A stretch of DNA of 64,000 bases from Aminobacter niigataensis (GTDB lineage Bacteria > Pseudomonadota > Alphaproteobacteria > Rhizobiales > Rhizobiaceae). The notes under the pieces were generated by a model. That model made no database searches. It saw only the letters and a program-made list of their open reading frames with translations, and was not told where the DNA came from. The translations under genes were made by a program, and so were the position numbers. Of this stretch, positions 37,745 to 46,398 are shown in pieces (the stretch's first letter is position 1; each line of letters begins with the position of its first letter). Location: the NCBI RefSeq assembly GCF_014200015.1, contig NZ_JACHOT010000001.1, positions 1,054,001 to 1,118,000 on the forward strand. The letters are read 5' to 3'.

Positions 37745-40613
37745 TGAGCCGTTCTCCTGAAGGATCGAAGGCGCAAGGGCCGGTGATCGTCGCGCGCCTC
37801 ACCATGCCGAGATGCTGGATGTCGATCGTCTCGCCATGGCGCGCGGCTCCGCGTTCGATCAGGCCAAGTGCTACCGGCCGCGCCAGCGTCGGGCTGTGAT
37901 AGCTCGAGGTCACGAAACCCTGGCTCCGGAGCTTGCCGCCCTCGCGCGAGATACCATGCGCGCCGGTCGCCAGCGGCTCTTCGCCTCGGGCAACAGCAAG
38001 GCCAACCAGCTGTTGCCGGCTGTCAGGCATGGCCACCTCGGTGAACAGCGAGCGGCGGCCGACATATTCGCTCTTGCGTTTGGCACGCGGCCCATCGACG
38101 CCGAGGTCGTGCGGCAAGGTGGTGCCGTCGGTGTCCTTGCCGATAACGATGTACCCCTTTTCTGCCCGCAGGATCATCAAGGCCTCAAGCCCGATGGTGA
38201 CCGCATCGAATGCCTTGCCGGCCTCGTGCATCCGCGCCCACAGGCGCTCCGCCCGGTCGGCGCGTATCGACACCTCGTAGCTGCGGTCGCCGGTGAAGCT
38301 GACGCGGGCGACACGAACCGGTTCGGTCTCGAACATGCCCTCGCCTATCGCCATGTGCGGAAGGTCCGTATCGTCCAGCGACAGGCCGAGATTCAGTGCC
38401 ACGAGCAAATTCTTGGCGTTCGGCCCGGAAACGGTCAGCGTCGCCATCTCGGAGGTGGCATTGTGAATGTAGACCGCATCGCGGCCGAAGCGGTCCTGTC
38501 GCCATTCCTCCAGCCGGGCATGAACAGCTGCGACATGCGAACTCGAGCAGGAGACGACAAAGCGGTGCTCGTCCAGCCGCACCAGAATGCCGTCGTCGAA
38601 GACAACGCCATTTTCCGACAGCATGAAACCGTAGCGGCAGCGGCCGGGCTTCAGCGTCGACATGGTATTGTAGTAGATGAAATCGACAAATTCCGCAGCC
38701 TTCGGGCCCATCACCTCGATCTTGCCGAGCGTCGAGCCATCGAACAGCGCCACCGACTGGCGGGCACGCCGCGCCTCGTCCTGGATCGCCCGGTCGGCAT
38801 CCGCGCCTCCATAATGGGCGGGCCGCAGCCAGCCGCCATATTCCTGGAAGACAGCGCCTTGGGCGCGATGGACATTTTCAAGCGGCAAACGGCGCACCGG
38901 CGACATCAGCTCGCCGCCACGCGCGCCGGCAAAGCTTGCCAGCGGCACCGGCGTGAAAGGCGGGCGGTAGGTGGTGGTGCCGACCTCGGGGACGGTTCGC
39001 CCGGTGGCGGCGCCCATCAATGCCAGTCCAGCTAGGTTCGACGTCTTGCCCTGGTCGGTCGCCATGCCAAGCGTGGTGTAGCGCTTGAGGTGCTCGACCG
39101 AGATGAAGTTTTCGCGGGCAGCGAGTTCTACGTCCTTGGCGGTGACGTCGTTCTGATAGTCGATCCAGACGCGGCCCCTGGCACCGGGGATCGGCCAGGC
39201 AGCAAGGATGCCACCCGTCGCTTCCACGCCCGTGCTGCGCGGCGCGGGCGACGTGGTCGCGCCCGGCATTGCCTTGGCGGCACCTTCGAATACGCCAGAC
39301 AGGGAAACTGCACCTGCCGCCGCGCCGACGACAGCCATGCCCTCGACAGGATCGCCCGGCAGGAAGGCAGCTTGCGCCTCGCTCCAGACGAGTTTGCCCC
39401 TAGCCTGGCAGAACAGATGGATGGTCGGCGTCCAGCCGCCGGAAACCGCAACGCAATCTGCTTCAAGCACCGTGCCGTCGTCCAGCACGGCGCCCTCGAC
39501 GCGCACTTTTCCGCGCGCCGCAGCGACGAGGCGACCGGCCATCCGGCTCACACCCTCAGGCGCTGCAGGAGCCCCGTCCTTCCGGCTATCGACCAGGGTT
39601 ACATCGGCACCGGCTTCAGCCAGGGCGCCGGCGACCTCGTAGGCGCTGTCGTTGTTGGTGGCGACGATGATGCGCCGGCCGACGAGCACGGCAAAGCGCC
39701 TGAGATAGATCAACGCCGCATCAGCCGACATGATGCCCGGCAAATCGTTGTTGGCGAAAGGCAATGGGCGCTCGATGGCGCCGGTCGCCAGCACGATCCG
39801 GCGCGGCCTGACCCGCCAAAGCGTATCGGGCCTGCCGTCGACGTGACGCTGGTTCAGCCCGACGAGATTGTGGTCGTAAATACCGAAGGCAGTGGTCGAC
39901 GGCAGGACAATGTGCCCAGCGGCGGAAAGTTCGGCGATCGTCTCGGCGACCCAGGCAGCGTCCGGCTTGCCGTCGATTTCGCCGGTGCGATGGTTGAGCG
40001 ATCCGCCAGGCTCGCGCTGGCCATCAACCAGAATGACGGACTGCCCCGCGCCAGCTGCGAGCTTTGCCGCTGCCAAGCCTGCAGGCCCGGCACCGACCAC
40101 AAGCACGTCGCAATGACGGTTGATCTGGTCGGCCGGACCGGACGATTGCCATCCCGTATCGACCTCGCCCAACCCCGCGACCGCGCGGATGCGCGGCTCG
40201 AACAGATGCCAATCCGGCCACATGAAGGTCTTGTAGTAGAAGGCGGCGGGAATGAAGCGCGAGAAGCGGTCGATGAAGGCATTGCGGTCGGCAGCAGCGT
40301 TCGGCGACGCATTGACGCTCTTGGCGATCATGCCTTCGAGCACGAACTCGGTGGTGGCGCGGGTGTTTGGTGTGGTGGCGACACTGCCGCTGATGTCGAC
40401 CAGCGCGTTCGGCTCTTCGACGCCGGCGCCCCAGATGCCACGCGGACGGTGGTACTTGAAGCTGCGGCCGACCACGGCAACGTCGCTGGCAAGCAGGGCG
40501 GAGGCGATGGTGTCGCCTTCAAAGCCCTGCAGCTTGCGTCCGTCGAAGCTGAACGAGACCGGGCGGGAGCGGTCGATGGCGCTGCCGCCGGAAGACAGGC
40601 GCGTGGCGGTCAT
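37737..40613 (-). CDS. soxA: sarcosine oxidase alpha subunit
   Basis: A 958-residue subunit of normal length. It has an N-terminal ferredoxin-like part (about 20-100, FDGRKLQGFEGDTIASALL), an NAD/FAD-type dinucleotide fold (VVGAGPAGLAAAKLA near 170), and a C-terminal GcvT/aminomethyltransferase-like folate domain. The enzyme demethylates sarcosine to glycine with formation of methylene-tetrahydrofolate and hydrogen peroxide. Its start overlaps soxD (ATGA). Confidence 0.95.
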   Translation of the reverse strand: MTATRLSSGGSAIDRSRPVSFSFDGRKLQGFEGDTIASALLASDVAVVGRSFKYHRPRGIWGAGVEEPNALVDISGSVATTPNTRATTEFVLEGMIAKSVNASPNAAADRNAFIDRFSRFIPAAFYYKTFMWPDWHLFEPRIRAVAGLGEVDTGWQSSGPADQINRHCDVLVVGAGPAGLAAAKLAAGAGQSVILVDGQREPGGSLNHRTGEIDGKPDAAWVAETIAELSAAGHIVLPSTTAFGIYDHNLVGLNQRHVDGRPDTLWRVRPRRIVLATGAIERPLPFANNDLPGIMSADAALIYLRRFAVLVGRRIIVATNNDSAYEVAGALAEAGADVTLVDSRKDGAPAAPEGVSRMAGRLVAAARGKVRVEGAVLDDGTVLEADCVAVSGGWTPTIHLFCQARGKLVWSEAQAAFLPGDPVEGMAVVGAAAGAVSLSGVFEGAAKAMPGATTSPAPRSTGVEATGGILAAWPIPGARGRVWIDYQNDVTAKDVELAARENFISVEHLKRYTTLGMATDQGKTSNLAGLALMGAATGRTVPEVGTTTYRPPFTPVPLASFAGARGGELMSPVRRLPLENVHRAQGAVFQEYGGWLRPAHYGGADADRAIQDEARRARQSVALFDGSTLGKIEVMGPKAAEFVDFIYYNTMSTLKPGRCRYGFMLSENGVVFDDGILVRLDEHRFVVSCSSSHVAAVHARLEEWRQDRFGRDAVYIHNATSEMATLTVSGPNAKNLLVALNLGLSLDDTDLPHMAIGEGMFETEPVRVARVSFTGDRSYEVSIRADRAERLWARMHEAGKAFDAVTIGLEALMILRAEKGYIVIGKDTDGTTLPHDLGVDGPRAKRKSEYVGRRSLFTEVAMPDSRQQLVGLAVARGEEPLATGAHGISREGGKLRSQGFVTSSYHSPTLARPVALGLIERGAARHGETIDIQHLGMVRRATITGPCAFDPSGERLNA

Positions 40614-40879
40614 TGGGCGTGCCCCGCGCCGTCAAGCGATGTCGAGGACAGGACCTGATGGCTGACACTGTCGCGCTCCATGACAAAGAATTCGCCGCAG
40701 TTCATGTGCACCCAGACCTCGCGGACCGCGCCCTTGGGATTGTCGCGCATGTAGAGATAATTTGCCCAGCGATCGGCGGGGGCGTCAGCGCCGTCGGGCC
40801 GCAGGTTTCCGGCTTCGCCGCCGAAATGGAATTCGGTCTCGTCGCGAGCGCCGCAGAACGGGCAGTGAAAAAGCTGCAT
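40610..40879 (-). CDS. soxD: sarcosine oxidase delta subunit
   Basis: An 89-residue zinc-binding subunit that begins MQLFHCPFCGARDETEFHFGG, with the Cys and His ligands expected for SoxD and the typical ANYLYMRDNPKG and NCGEFF segments. It lies between soxB and soxA in the conserved order, 21 bases after the soxB stop. Confidence 0.95.
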   Translation of the reverse strand: MQLFHCPFCGARDETEFHFGGEAGNLRPDGADAPADRWANYLYMRDNPKGAVREVWVHMNCGEFFVMERDSVSHQVLSSTSLDGAGHAQ

Positions 40880-40900
40880 GGTTTACTCCAGGTCGACGAC

Positions 40901-42154
40901 CTAATGCGCGATGCCGGAACCGGCAGCCTCGTCCAGCAAGCGGCCGGTGACGAAGCGATCCAGATCGAAGGGGCGGCTGATATCGTGATGCTTGCCGGTC
41001 GCCAGCAGATGCGCGAGCAAAGTGCCGCCGGCCGGAATGGCCTTGAAGCCGCCTGTGCCCCATCCGCAATTGAGGAACAGACCAGGCAACGGCGACTCGC
41101 CGATGATCGGCGAAGAGTCCGGCACGACATCGACGATGCCGGCCCATTGCCGCATCAGCTTGAGCTGGCCGAAGGCCGGAAACATTTCGAGCAGGCCTGA
41201 AATGACACCCTCGAGCGTCGGCAGATTGCCGCGCTGGCCATAGGATGGAACCCGGTCGAGCGCGCCGCCGATGACGATCTCGCCCTTGTCGGACTGGCTG
41301 ACGTAAACGCCGGTGCCTGGCGACAGAACAACCGTATCGAGGATCGGCTTGATCGGTTCGGAGACGCAGGCCTGAAGGGCATAAGAATTGATCGGCAGGC
41401 GTAAACCCGCCTTGGCAGAAAGCACCGAGGAATGGCCTGCCACCGCCATACCGATGCGGTCGGTGCGAATGGTACCGCGCGAGGTCTGCACGCCGCGACA
41501 GCGGCCGCCCTCGACGATGAAGTCGGTGACCTCGCAGTTCTGGATGATGTCGACGCCGAGCGCGCTTGCAGCACGCGCATATCCCCAGGCCACTGCGTCG
41601 TGACGAGCCGTGCCCGCCCTACCCTGCCAGACGCCGCCGAACACCGGAAAACGTGCGTCTGGCGCAAAGTTGAGAACGGGCGCGACGCGGCGCACATCGT
41701 CCACTGAAAACATCTCGGCATCGACGCCGTTGATCTGCATCGCATTGACGGTGCGCGCGCCGATCTCCATCTCGCCGGTACTGTGGCACAGGAACACCAT
41801 GCCGCGCTTCGAGAGCATGACGTTGTAGTTCAGTTCCTTCGACAGCCCCTCATAGAGCCGGTGCGCCAGGCCGTAGATCGCCACGCTCTCGGGATAATAA
41901 TAGTTGGAGCGCACGACCGTCGTGTTGCGGCCGGTGTTGCCGCCGCCGATCCAGCCCTTTTCAAGCACGGCAACGTTGGTGACGCCGTGGCTCCTGGCGA
42001 GATAATAGGCCGTCGCGAGCCCATGTCCGCCGCCCCCGATGACCACCGCGTCATAGATCTTCTTCGGTTCGGGCGAGCGCCAGGCGGGCTGCCAGCCCTT
42101 CTGGCCGGCCAAACCTTCCTTGATCAGCGATAGCGCGGAGTAGCGGCGGGTCAT
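40901..42154 (-). CDS. soxB: sarcosine oxidase beta subunit
   Basis: A 417-residue flavoprotein that carries the catalytic site of heterotetrameric sarcosine oxidase. It has the N-terminal family pattern MTRRYSALSLIKEGL, the FAD fold AVVIGGGGHGLATAYYLA (about 37-53), and the C-terminal NCGWGTGGFKAIPA. The start at 42154 fits SoxB length and has AGGAA upstream; the frame extends further without support. It follows the DMGDH-like gene by 52 bases. Confidence 0.95.
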   Translation of the reverse strand: MTRRYSALSLIKEGLAGQKGWQPAWRSPEPKKIYDAVVIGGGGHGLATAYYLARSHGVTNVAVLEKGWIGGGNTGRNTTVVRSNYYYPESVAIYGLAHRLYEGLSKELNYNVMLSKRGMVFLCHSTGEMEIGARTVNAMQINGVDAEMFSVDDVRRVAPVLNFAPDARFPVFGGVWQGRAGTARHDAVAWGYARAASALGVDIIQNCEVTDFIVEGGRCRGVQTSRGTIRTDRIGMAVAGHSSVLSAKAGLRLPINSYALQACVSEPIKPILDTVVLSPGTGVYVSQSDKGEIVIGGALDRVPSYGQRGNLPTLEGVISGLLEMFPAFGQLKLMRQWAGIVDVVPDSSPIIGESPLPGLFLNCGWGTGGFKAIPAGGTLLAHLLATGKHHDISRPFDLDRFVTGRLLDEAAGSGIAH

Positions 42155-42206
42155 TGAACCATTCCTGGAAACTTCCGTCTTGTGCCCGATGTGGATGATG
42201 CGAAGC

Positions 42207-44615
42207 TTACATCCGCATCCGGAGGCCCTGCGGATCATAGACAGAGGGCTGGACAACGCGGGCTGTACGCTCGACGCCGACAATATGGACCCTCAGCTCG
42301 GTGCCGACCTCGGCCAGTTCCCTGTCGACCAGCGCCAAAGCGAGGCTCTTACCGACGGTGTGGCCATATCCGCCAGAGGTGACGAAGCCAACCAGCCTGC
42401 CATCGTGCCAGACAGGCTCATAGCCGCTGGCATCGGCATCCATTGCATCCACTTCCAGTGTCGCCAACGCGCGTCCAGCGGTCGCCACCCTTTCAGCCAG
42501 TGCCGCCTGTCTGCCGATGAAATCCTTGTCGAAATCGATCCAGCGATCCATGCCGGTTTCGCCAGGCGTGTAGTCCTGCGTGAATTCGCGCGACCAGATG
42601 CCAAAACCTTTTTCCAGGCGCAGCGCGTTGACGGCGTTGAAGCCGTATTCGGTGATGCCGAGATCCCGGCCTGCCTCAAGCAGTGTGCGCCGCAGCGTGG
42701 CGTGTTCGTTGGCCCTGCAGTGGATTTCGAAACCGAGCTCGCCGACGACCGAGAGGCGCCCGACCTTGGCACGGATGAGGCCGACATCCAGGCTGCGGCA
42801 GCCGAGGAACCCGAAGGCCCCGTGCGACACGTCCTCATGCGTGACGCGCTCCAGCACCTTGCGTGCATTCGGACCGGCAAGCGAAAAGCCAACGACATCG
42901 TCGGAAATGTCACGCACCGCGATGCCTTCAGCGAGGTGCTGTTCAAACCAGCGCATATGCCACTGGCGCAGATAGTAAGACCCCATGATCCACCAGGTGC
43001 CATCGCCCCAGTTGAACACGGTAAGGTCGCCCTTGAGCTTGCCGTTTTCACCCAGCATCGGCGCCAGCCTAGCGCGACCGGGTGCAGGCAGCTTGCACGC
43101 GAGCAGGCGATCGAGCCAGGCTTCGGCGCTCGGCCCCTTTACCTCGTAGCGGGAGAAGGCTGAGATATCGAGCAGGCCGACGCCGGCACGCACCTTGCGG
43201 CATTCCTCGCCGATGAGATCAAAGGCATTGGAACGCTTCAGCGTCGGCGTTTCGACAAAAGCCTCTGGCGCGAAATAGAGCGGCACCTCCATGCCCCACG
43301 AACTGCCCCAGTGCGCACCCGCAGCGGTCATTGCGTCATGTGCGCCTGAGGTCTTGAGCTTGCGCCCCGCCGGCAGTTGTTCGTTGGGATAGCTCATGAC
43401 GAAGCGGCGCGAATAGAACTGGCCGGTGGTCTGCTTGATGTATTCGCGGTTGGAGGCGAAGTCGCCGTAGCGGGCGATGTCCATGCCGAACACGTCGGCC
43501 TGCGGTTCGCCATGGATCATCCACTCGGCCAGGGACTTGCCGACGCCGCCGCCCTGCAGGAAGCCCGCCATCACGCCGCATGCGACCCAGTAGTTCGGCA
43601 CGCCGCGAACCGGACCGACCAGAGGATTGCCGTCAGGCGAGAAGGTGAAGGCGCCGTTGACCCAGCGCTTGATGCCGGCTGTATCGAGACACGGATAGCG
43701 GCTGAAGCCGAGCGTCAGTTCGTCTGATATGCGGTCAGTGTCTTCCTGGATCAGTTCGATGCCGTAGTCCCACGGCGCGCCGTCCATGTTCCAGTGCTTG
43801 TGGTCGATCTCGTAGATGCCGAGCAGCAGCCCCTTTTGCTCCTGGCGCATATAGGTGAAGCCTTCGAGGTCGACGATGAGCGGCAGCTCCTTGTCGAGCG
43901 CCTGGATTTCGGGGATCGCCTCGGTGACCAGATAATGATGCTCCATCGGCGAGACCGGCAGGTCGATGCCGACCATGCGACCCACCTGCTTGGCCCACAG
44001 GCCGGCGGCATTCACGACATGCTCGGCGACAATGGTGCCTTTCTCGGTAACCACGTCCCATTGGCCGTCGGCGCGGCGGTTGAGCTCGAGCACGCGGTTG
44101 TGCTCGACAATCTCGGCGCCGCGCAGCTTTGCCGCCTTGGCATAGGCATGGACCGTTCCGGACGGATCGATATGGCCTTCGCGGGCCGCGTAAAGACCAC
44201 CGAGCATGCCGTCCGTGTTGAGGATGGGGCACTGCTTCTTGATCTCGTCGACACCGATCAGGTGGACATCGTCGATGCCCATGGTCTGGAAGACGCGGTA
44301 GGACGCCTGCAGCCATTCCCAACGATCGGGGGCGGACGCCACCGAAATACCGCCGGTCATATGCATGCCGATGTTCTGGCCGGATTCCTTCTCGATCTCG
44401 GAGAGAAGGTCGATCGTATAGGACTGCAGGGCTGCGATATTGGGATCTGCGTTGAGCGCATGGAAGCCGCCTGCGGCATGCCAGCTCGACCCGGCCGTCA
44501 GCACGTCGCGCTCGATCAGCACGACGTCGGTCCAGCCGTATTTCGCCAGGTGATAAAGCACCGAGGCACCGACCACGCCTCCGCCAATCACGACTGCCCT
44601 GTAGTTGGATTTCAT
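42207..44615 (-). CDS. dimethylglycine/sarcosine dehydrogenase-like FAD-GcvT protein
   Basis: An 802-residue protein: an N-terminal DAO-type FAD domain (VVIGGGVVGASVLYHL) with the covalent-FAD His46 in AGSSWHAAGG, then a C-terminal GcvT folate-binding domain. This is the layout of dimethylglycine dehydrogenase, which oxidises dimethylglycine to sarcosine. Sarcosine dehydrogenase is the close alternative. The start at 44615 follows GGGGGAGGA by 5 bases. It heads the operon with soxBDAG, and an operator-like palindrome lies about 40 bases upstream. Confidence 0.88.
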   Translation of the reverse strand: MKSNYRAVVIGGGVVGASVLYHLAKYGWTDVVLIERDVLTAGSSWHAAGGFHALNADPNIAALQSYTIDLLSEIEKESGQNIGMHMTGGISVASAPDRWEWLQASYRVFQTMGIDDVHLIGVDEIKKQCPILNTDGMLGGLYAAREGHIDPSGTVHAYAKAAKLRGAEIVEHNRVLELNRRADGQWDVVTEKGTIVAEHVVNAAGLWAKQVGRMVGIDLPVSPMEHHYLVTEAIPEIQALDKELPLIVDLEGFTYMRQEQKGLLLGIYEIDHKHWNMDGAPWDYGIELIQEDTDRISDELTLGFSRYPCLDTAGIKRWVNGAFTFSPDGNPLVGPVRGVPNYWVACGVMAGFLQGGGVGKSLAEWMIHGEPQADVFGMDIARYGDFASNREYIKQTTGQFYSRRFVMSYPNEQLPAGRKLKTSGAHDAMTAAGAHWGSSWGMEVPLYFAPEAFVETPTLKRSNAFDLIGEECRKVRAGVGLLDISAFSRYEVKGPSAEAWLDRLLACKLPAPGRARLAPMLGENGKLKGDLTVFNWGDGTWWIMGSYYLRQWHMRWFEQHLAEGIAVRDISDDVVGFSLAGPNARKVLERVTHEDVSHGAFGFLGCRSLDVGLIRAKVGRLSVVGELGFEIHCRANEHATLRRTLLEAGRDLGITEYGFNAVNALRLEKGFGIWSREFTQDYTPGETGMDRWIDFDKDFIGRQAALAERVATAGRALATLEVDAMDADASGYEPVWHDGRLVGFVTSGGYGHTVGKSLALALVDRELAEVGTELRVHIVGVERTARVVQPSVYDPQGLRMRM

Positions 44616-44656
44616 CGGTATCCTCCCCCTGTTGCGAGAAGGATTACCGACTATGG

Positions 44657-44672
44657 ACACATATGTCTAGAC
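44657..44672. promoter_or_regulatory. operator-like site, copy 3 (DMGDH-sox operon)
   Basis: ACACATATGTCTAGAC, identical over 16 bases to the inverted copy in the S9/tetR promoter. It lies 42 bases upstream of the DMGDH start codon, a typical place for repressor control. Confidence 0.65.
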
Positions 44673-44790
44673 CCTCGATGCGGCGGGAATGGAACGATAT
44701 TGCCAACCTTGTTCGCGGGGTGGCACATGCTGCATGGGATCGCGCTGCACGAAGCGCAGATCGCCACATAGCCGCGCTCTGCTGGCAACG

Positions 44791-46398
44791 TCACATATCG
44801 GCGAGGATCATCTCCGACGCCTTTTCGGCGATCATGATGACGGGCGAGTTGGTGTTACCCGAAACGATCGCCGGCATGATCGACGCGTCGACGACGCGCA
44901 GGCCGGCAAGGCCGTGGACCCTCAGCCGCGCATCGACGACCGACATGGCGTCACTGCCCATCCTGCAAGTTCCGACGGGGTGGAAGATCGTCGTGGCGAT
45001 GTCGCCGACCTTTGTCAGCAAGTCGGCGTCGCTGGCCACCGCTGGGCCGGGCAAGATCTCCTCCGGCGCAAAACGCTCGATCGCCTTGGCCGACATCAGC
45101 CGGCGGACGTGGCGGATGGAGGCTATGGCAACCGCGCGGTCGTTGTCGGTCGACAGGTAGTTGGGGCGGATGGCTGCCGGCGTCCGAGGATCGGCCGAAA
45201 GGGCATGCACCGTGCCCCGGCTTTCCGGCCTGAGGTTGCACACAGAAACCGTGACCGCCGGGAAGCGGTGCAGCGGCTCACCGAGCCTGTCGGTGCTGAG
45301 CGGCTGGACGTGGTATTCGAGGTCGGGCGTTGCGAGCCGCGGGTCGCTGCGGGCGAAGATGCCGAGTTGGCTCGGCGCCATCGACAGCGGGCCGGAGCGC
45401 TTGAGCGCATATTCGATGCCCATGCCGGCCCGGCTGAAAAGGTTGTGGTAGCGCTGGTTCAGCGTCGCGGCGTTCCTGACCTTGAATACGGTGCGGATCT
45501 GCAGGTGGTCCTGGAGGTTTTCGCCTACGCCGTCGAGCCGGTGGGCGACATCGATGCCGAGCCCGAAGAGCACATCCGGCCGGCCGATGCCCGACAGCTC
45601 CAGGATCTTGGGCGAGTTGATCGCGCCGGCGGCCAGGATTGTCTCCCCCGCCCCTGCCTCATGCAATTTACCGTCCAGCCGGAAGACGACGCCACGCACC
45701 TGCCGCCCCTCGATCACCAGCCGCTCTGTCTCGGCACCAGTGACGACACGCAGGTTCGGCCGCTTGAGGATAGGCCGCAGGAAAGCCTTGGAAGTGTTCC
45801 AGCGCACGCCCTTCCGCTGGTTGACTTCGAAATAGCCCGAGCCCTCGTTGGTGCCCTGGTTGAAGTCGTCTGTGCGCGGGACGCCGATCTCTTCGGCCGC
45901 ATCGCGGAAGGCGTCCAGGATCGGCCAGGACAGCCGCTGGCGCTCGACCCGCCATTCGCCGCCGGCGCCATGCCCGGCGGAGGCACCACCATGATAGTCC
46001 TCCGACTTGAGGAAATAGGGCAGCACGTCGTCCCAGCCCCAGCCGACATTGCCGGCCTGGCGCCAGCCGTCATAGTCGGCAGCCTGGCCGCGCATGTAGA
46101 TCATGCCATTGATCGACGAGCAGCCGCCCAACACCTTGCCTCTGGGATAGTTGAGCACGCGCCCGTTCAGGCCCGGCTCGGCCTCGGTCTTCATCAGCCA
46201 GTCGGTGCGCGGATTGCCCATGCAGTAGAGGTAGCCGATCGGGATATCGATCCAGTGATAGCGGTCGCTGCCGCCGGCCTCGAGCAGCAACACCCGGTTT
46301 TTCGGATTGGCGGACAGGCGGTTGGCCAGCACGCAGCCGGCCGAGCCGGCGCCGACCACGACGAAGTCATACGTCCCGAAATCGCTTGCCGTCGTCAT
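44791..46398 (-). CDS. GMC-family FAD oxidoreductase (choline dehydrogenase-like)
   Basis: A 535-residue GMC flavoprotein. It has the N-terminal VVGAGSAGCVLANRL FAD motif, the family signature GGCSSINGMIYMRG (about 85-100), and the C-terminal catalytic FHPVGTCRMG. GMC enzymes oxidise primary or secondary alcohols. The start overlaps the kinase stop (ATGA), making this the last gene of the long sugar/polyol operon, so an alcohol group of that substrate is the likely target. BetA-like choline oxidation is the alternative, since the sarcosine genes lie just beyond, on the far side of an operator-like site. Confidence 0.85.
   Translation of the reverse strand: MTTASDFGTYDFVVVGAGSAGCVLANRLSANPKNRVLLLEAGGSDRYHWIDIPIGYLYCMGNPRTDWLMKTEAEPGLNGRVLNYPRGKVLGGCSSINGMIYMRGQAADYDGWRQAGNVGWGWDDVLPYFLKSEDYHGGASAGHGAGGEWRVERQRLSWPILDAFRDAAEEIGVPRTDDFNQGTNEGSGYFEVNQRKGVRWNTSKAFLRPILKRPNLRVVTGAETERLVIEGRQVRGVVFRLDGKLHEAGAGETILAAGAINSPKILELSGIGRPDVLFGLGIDVAHRLDGVGENLQDHLQIRTVFKVRNAATLNQRYHNLFSRAGMGIEYALKRSGPLSMAPSQLGIFARSDPRLATPDLEYHVQPLSTDRLGEPLHRFPAVTVSVCNLRPESRGTVHALSADPRTPAAIRPNYLSTDNDRAVAIASIRHVRRLMSAKAIERFAPEEILPGPAVASDADLLTKVGDIATTIFHPVGTCRMGSDAMSVVDARLRVHGLAGLRVVDASIMPAIVSGNTNSPVIMIAEKASEMILADM

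Noticed and set aside
39090-40658. 522-residue plus-strand frame opposite soxA
   Set aside because: Antisense shadow of soxA with no recognisable motif; soxBDAG order is unambiguous.
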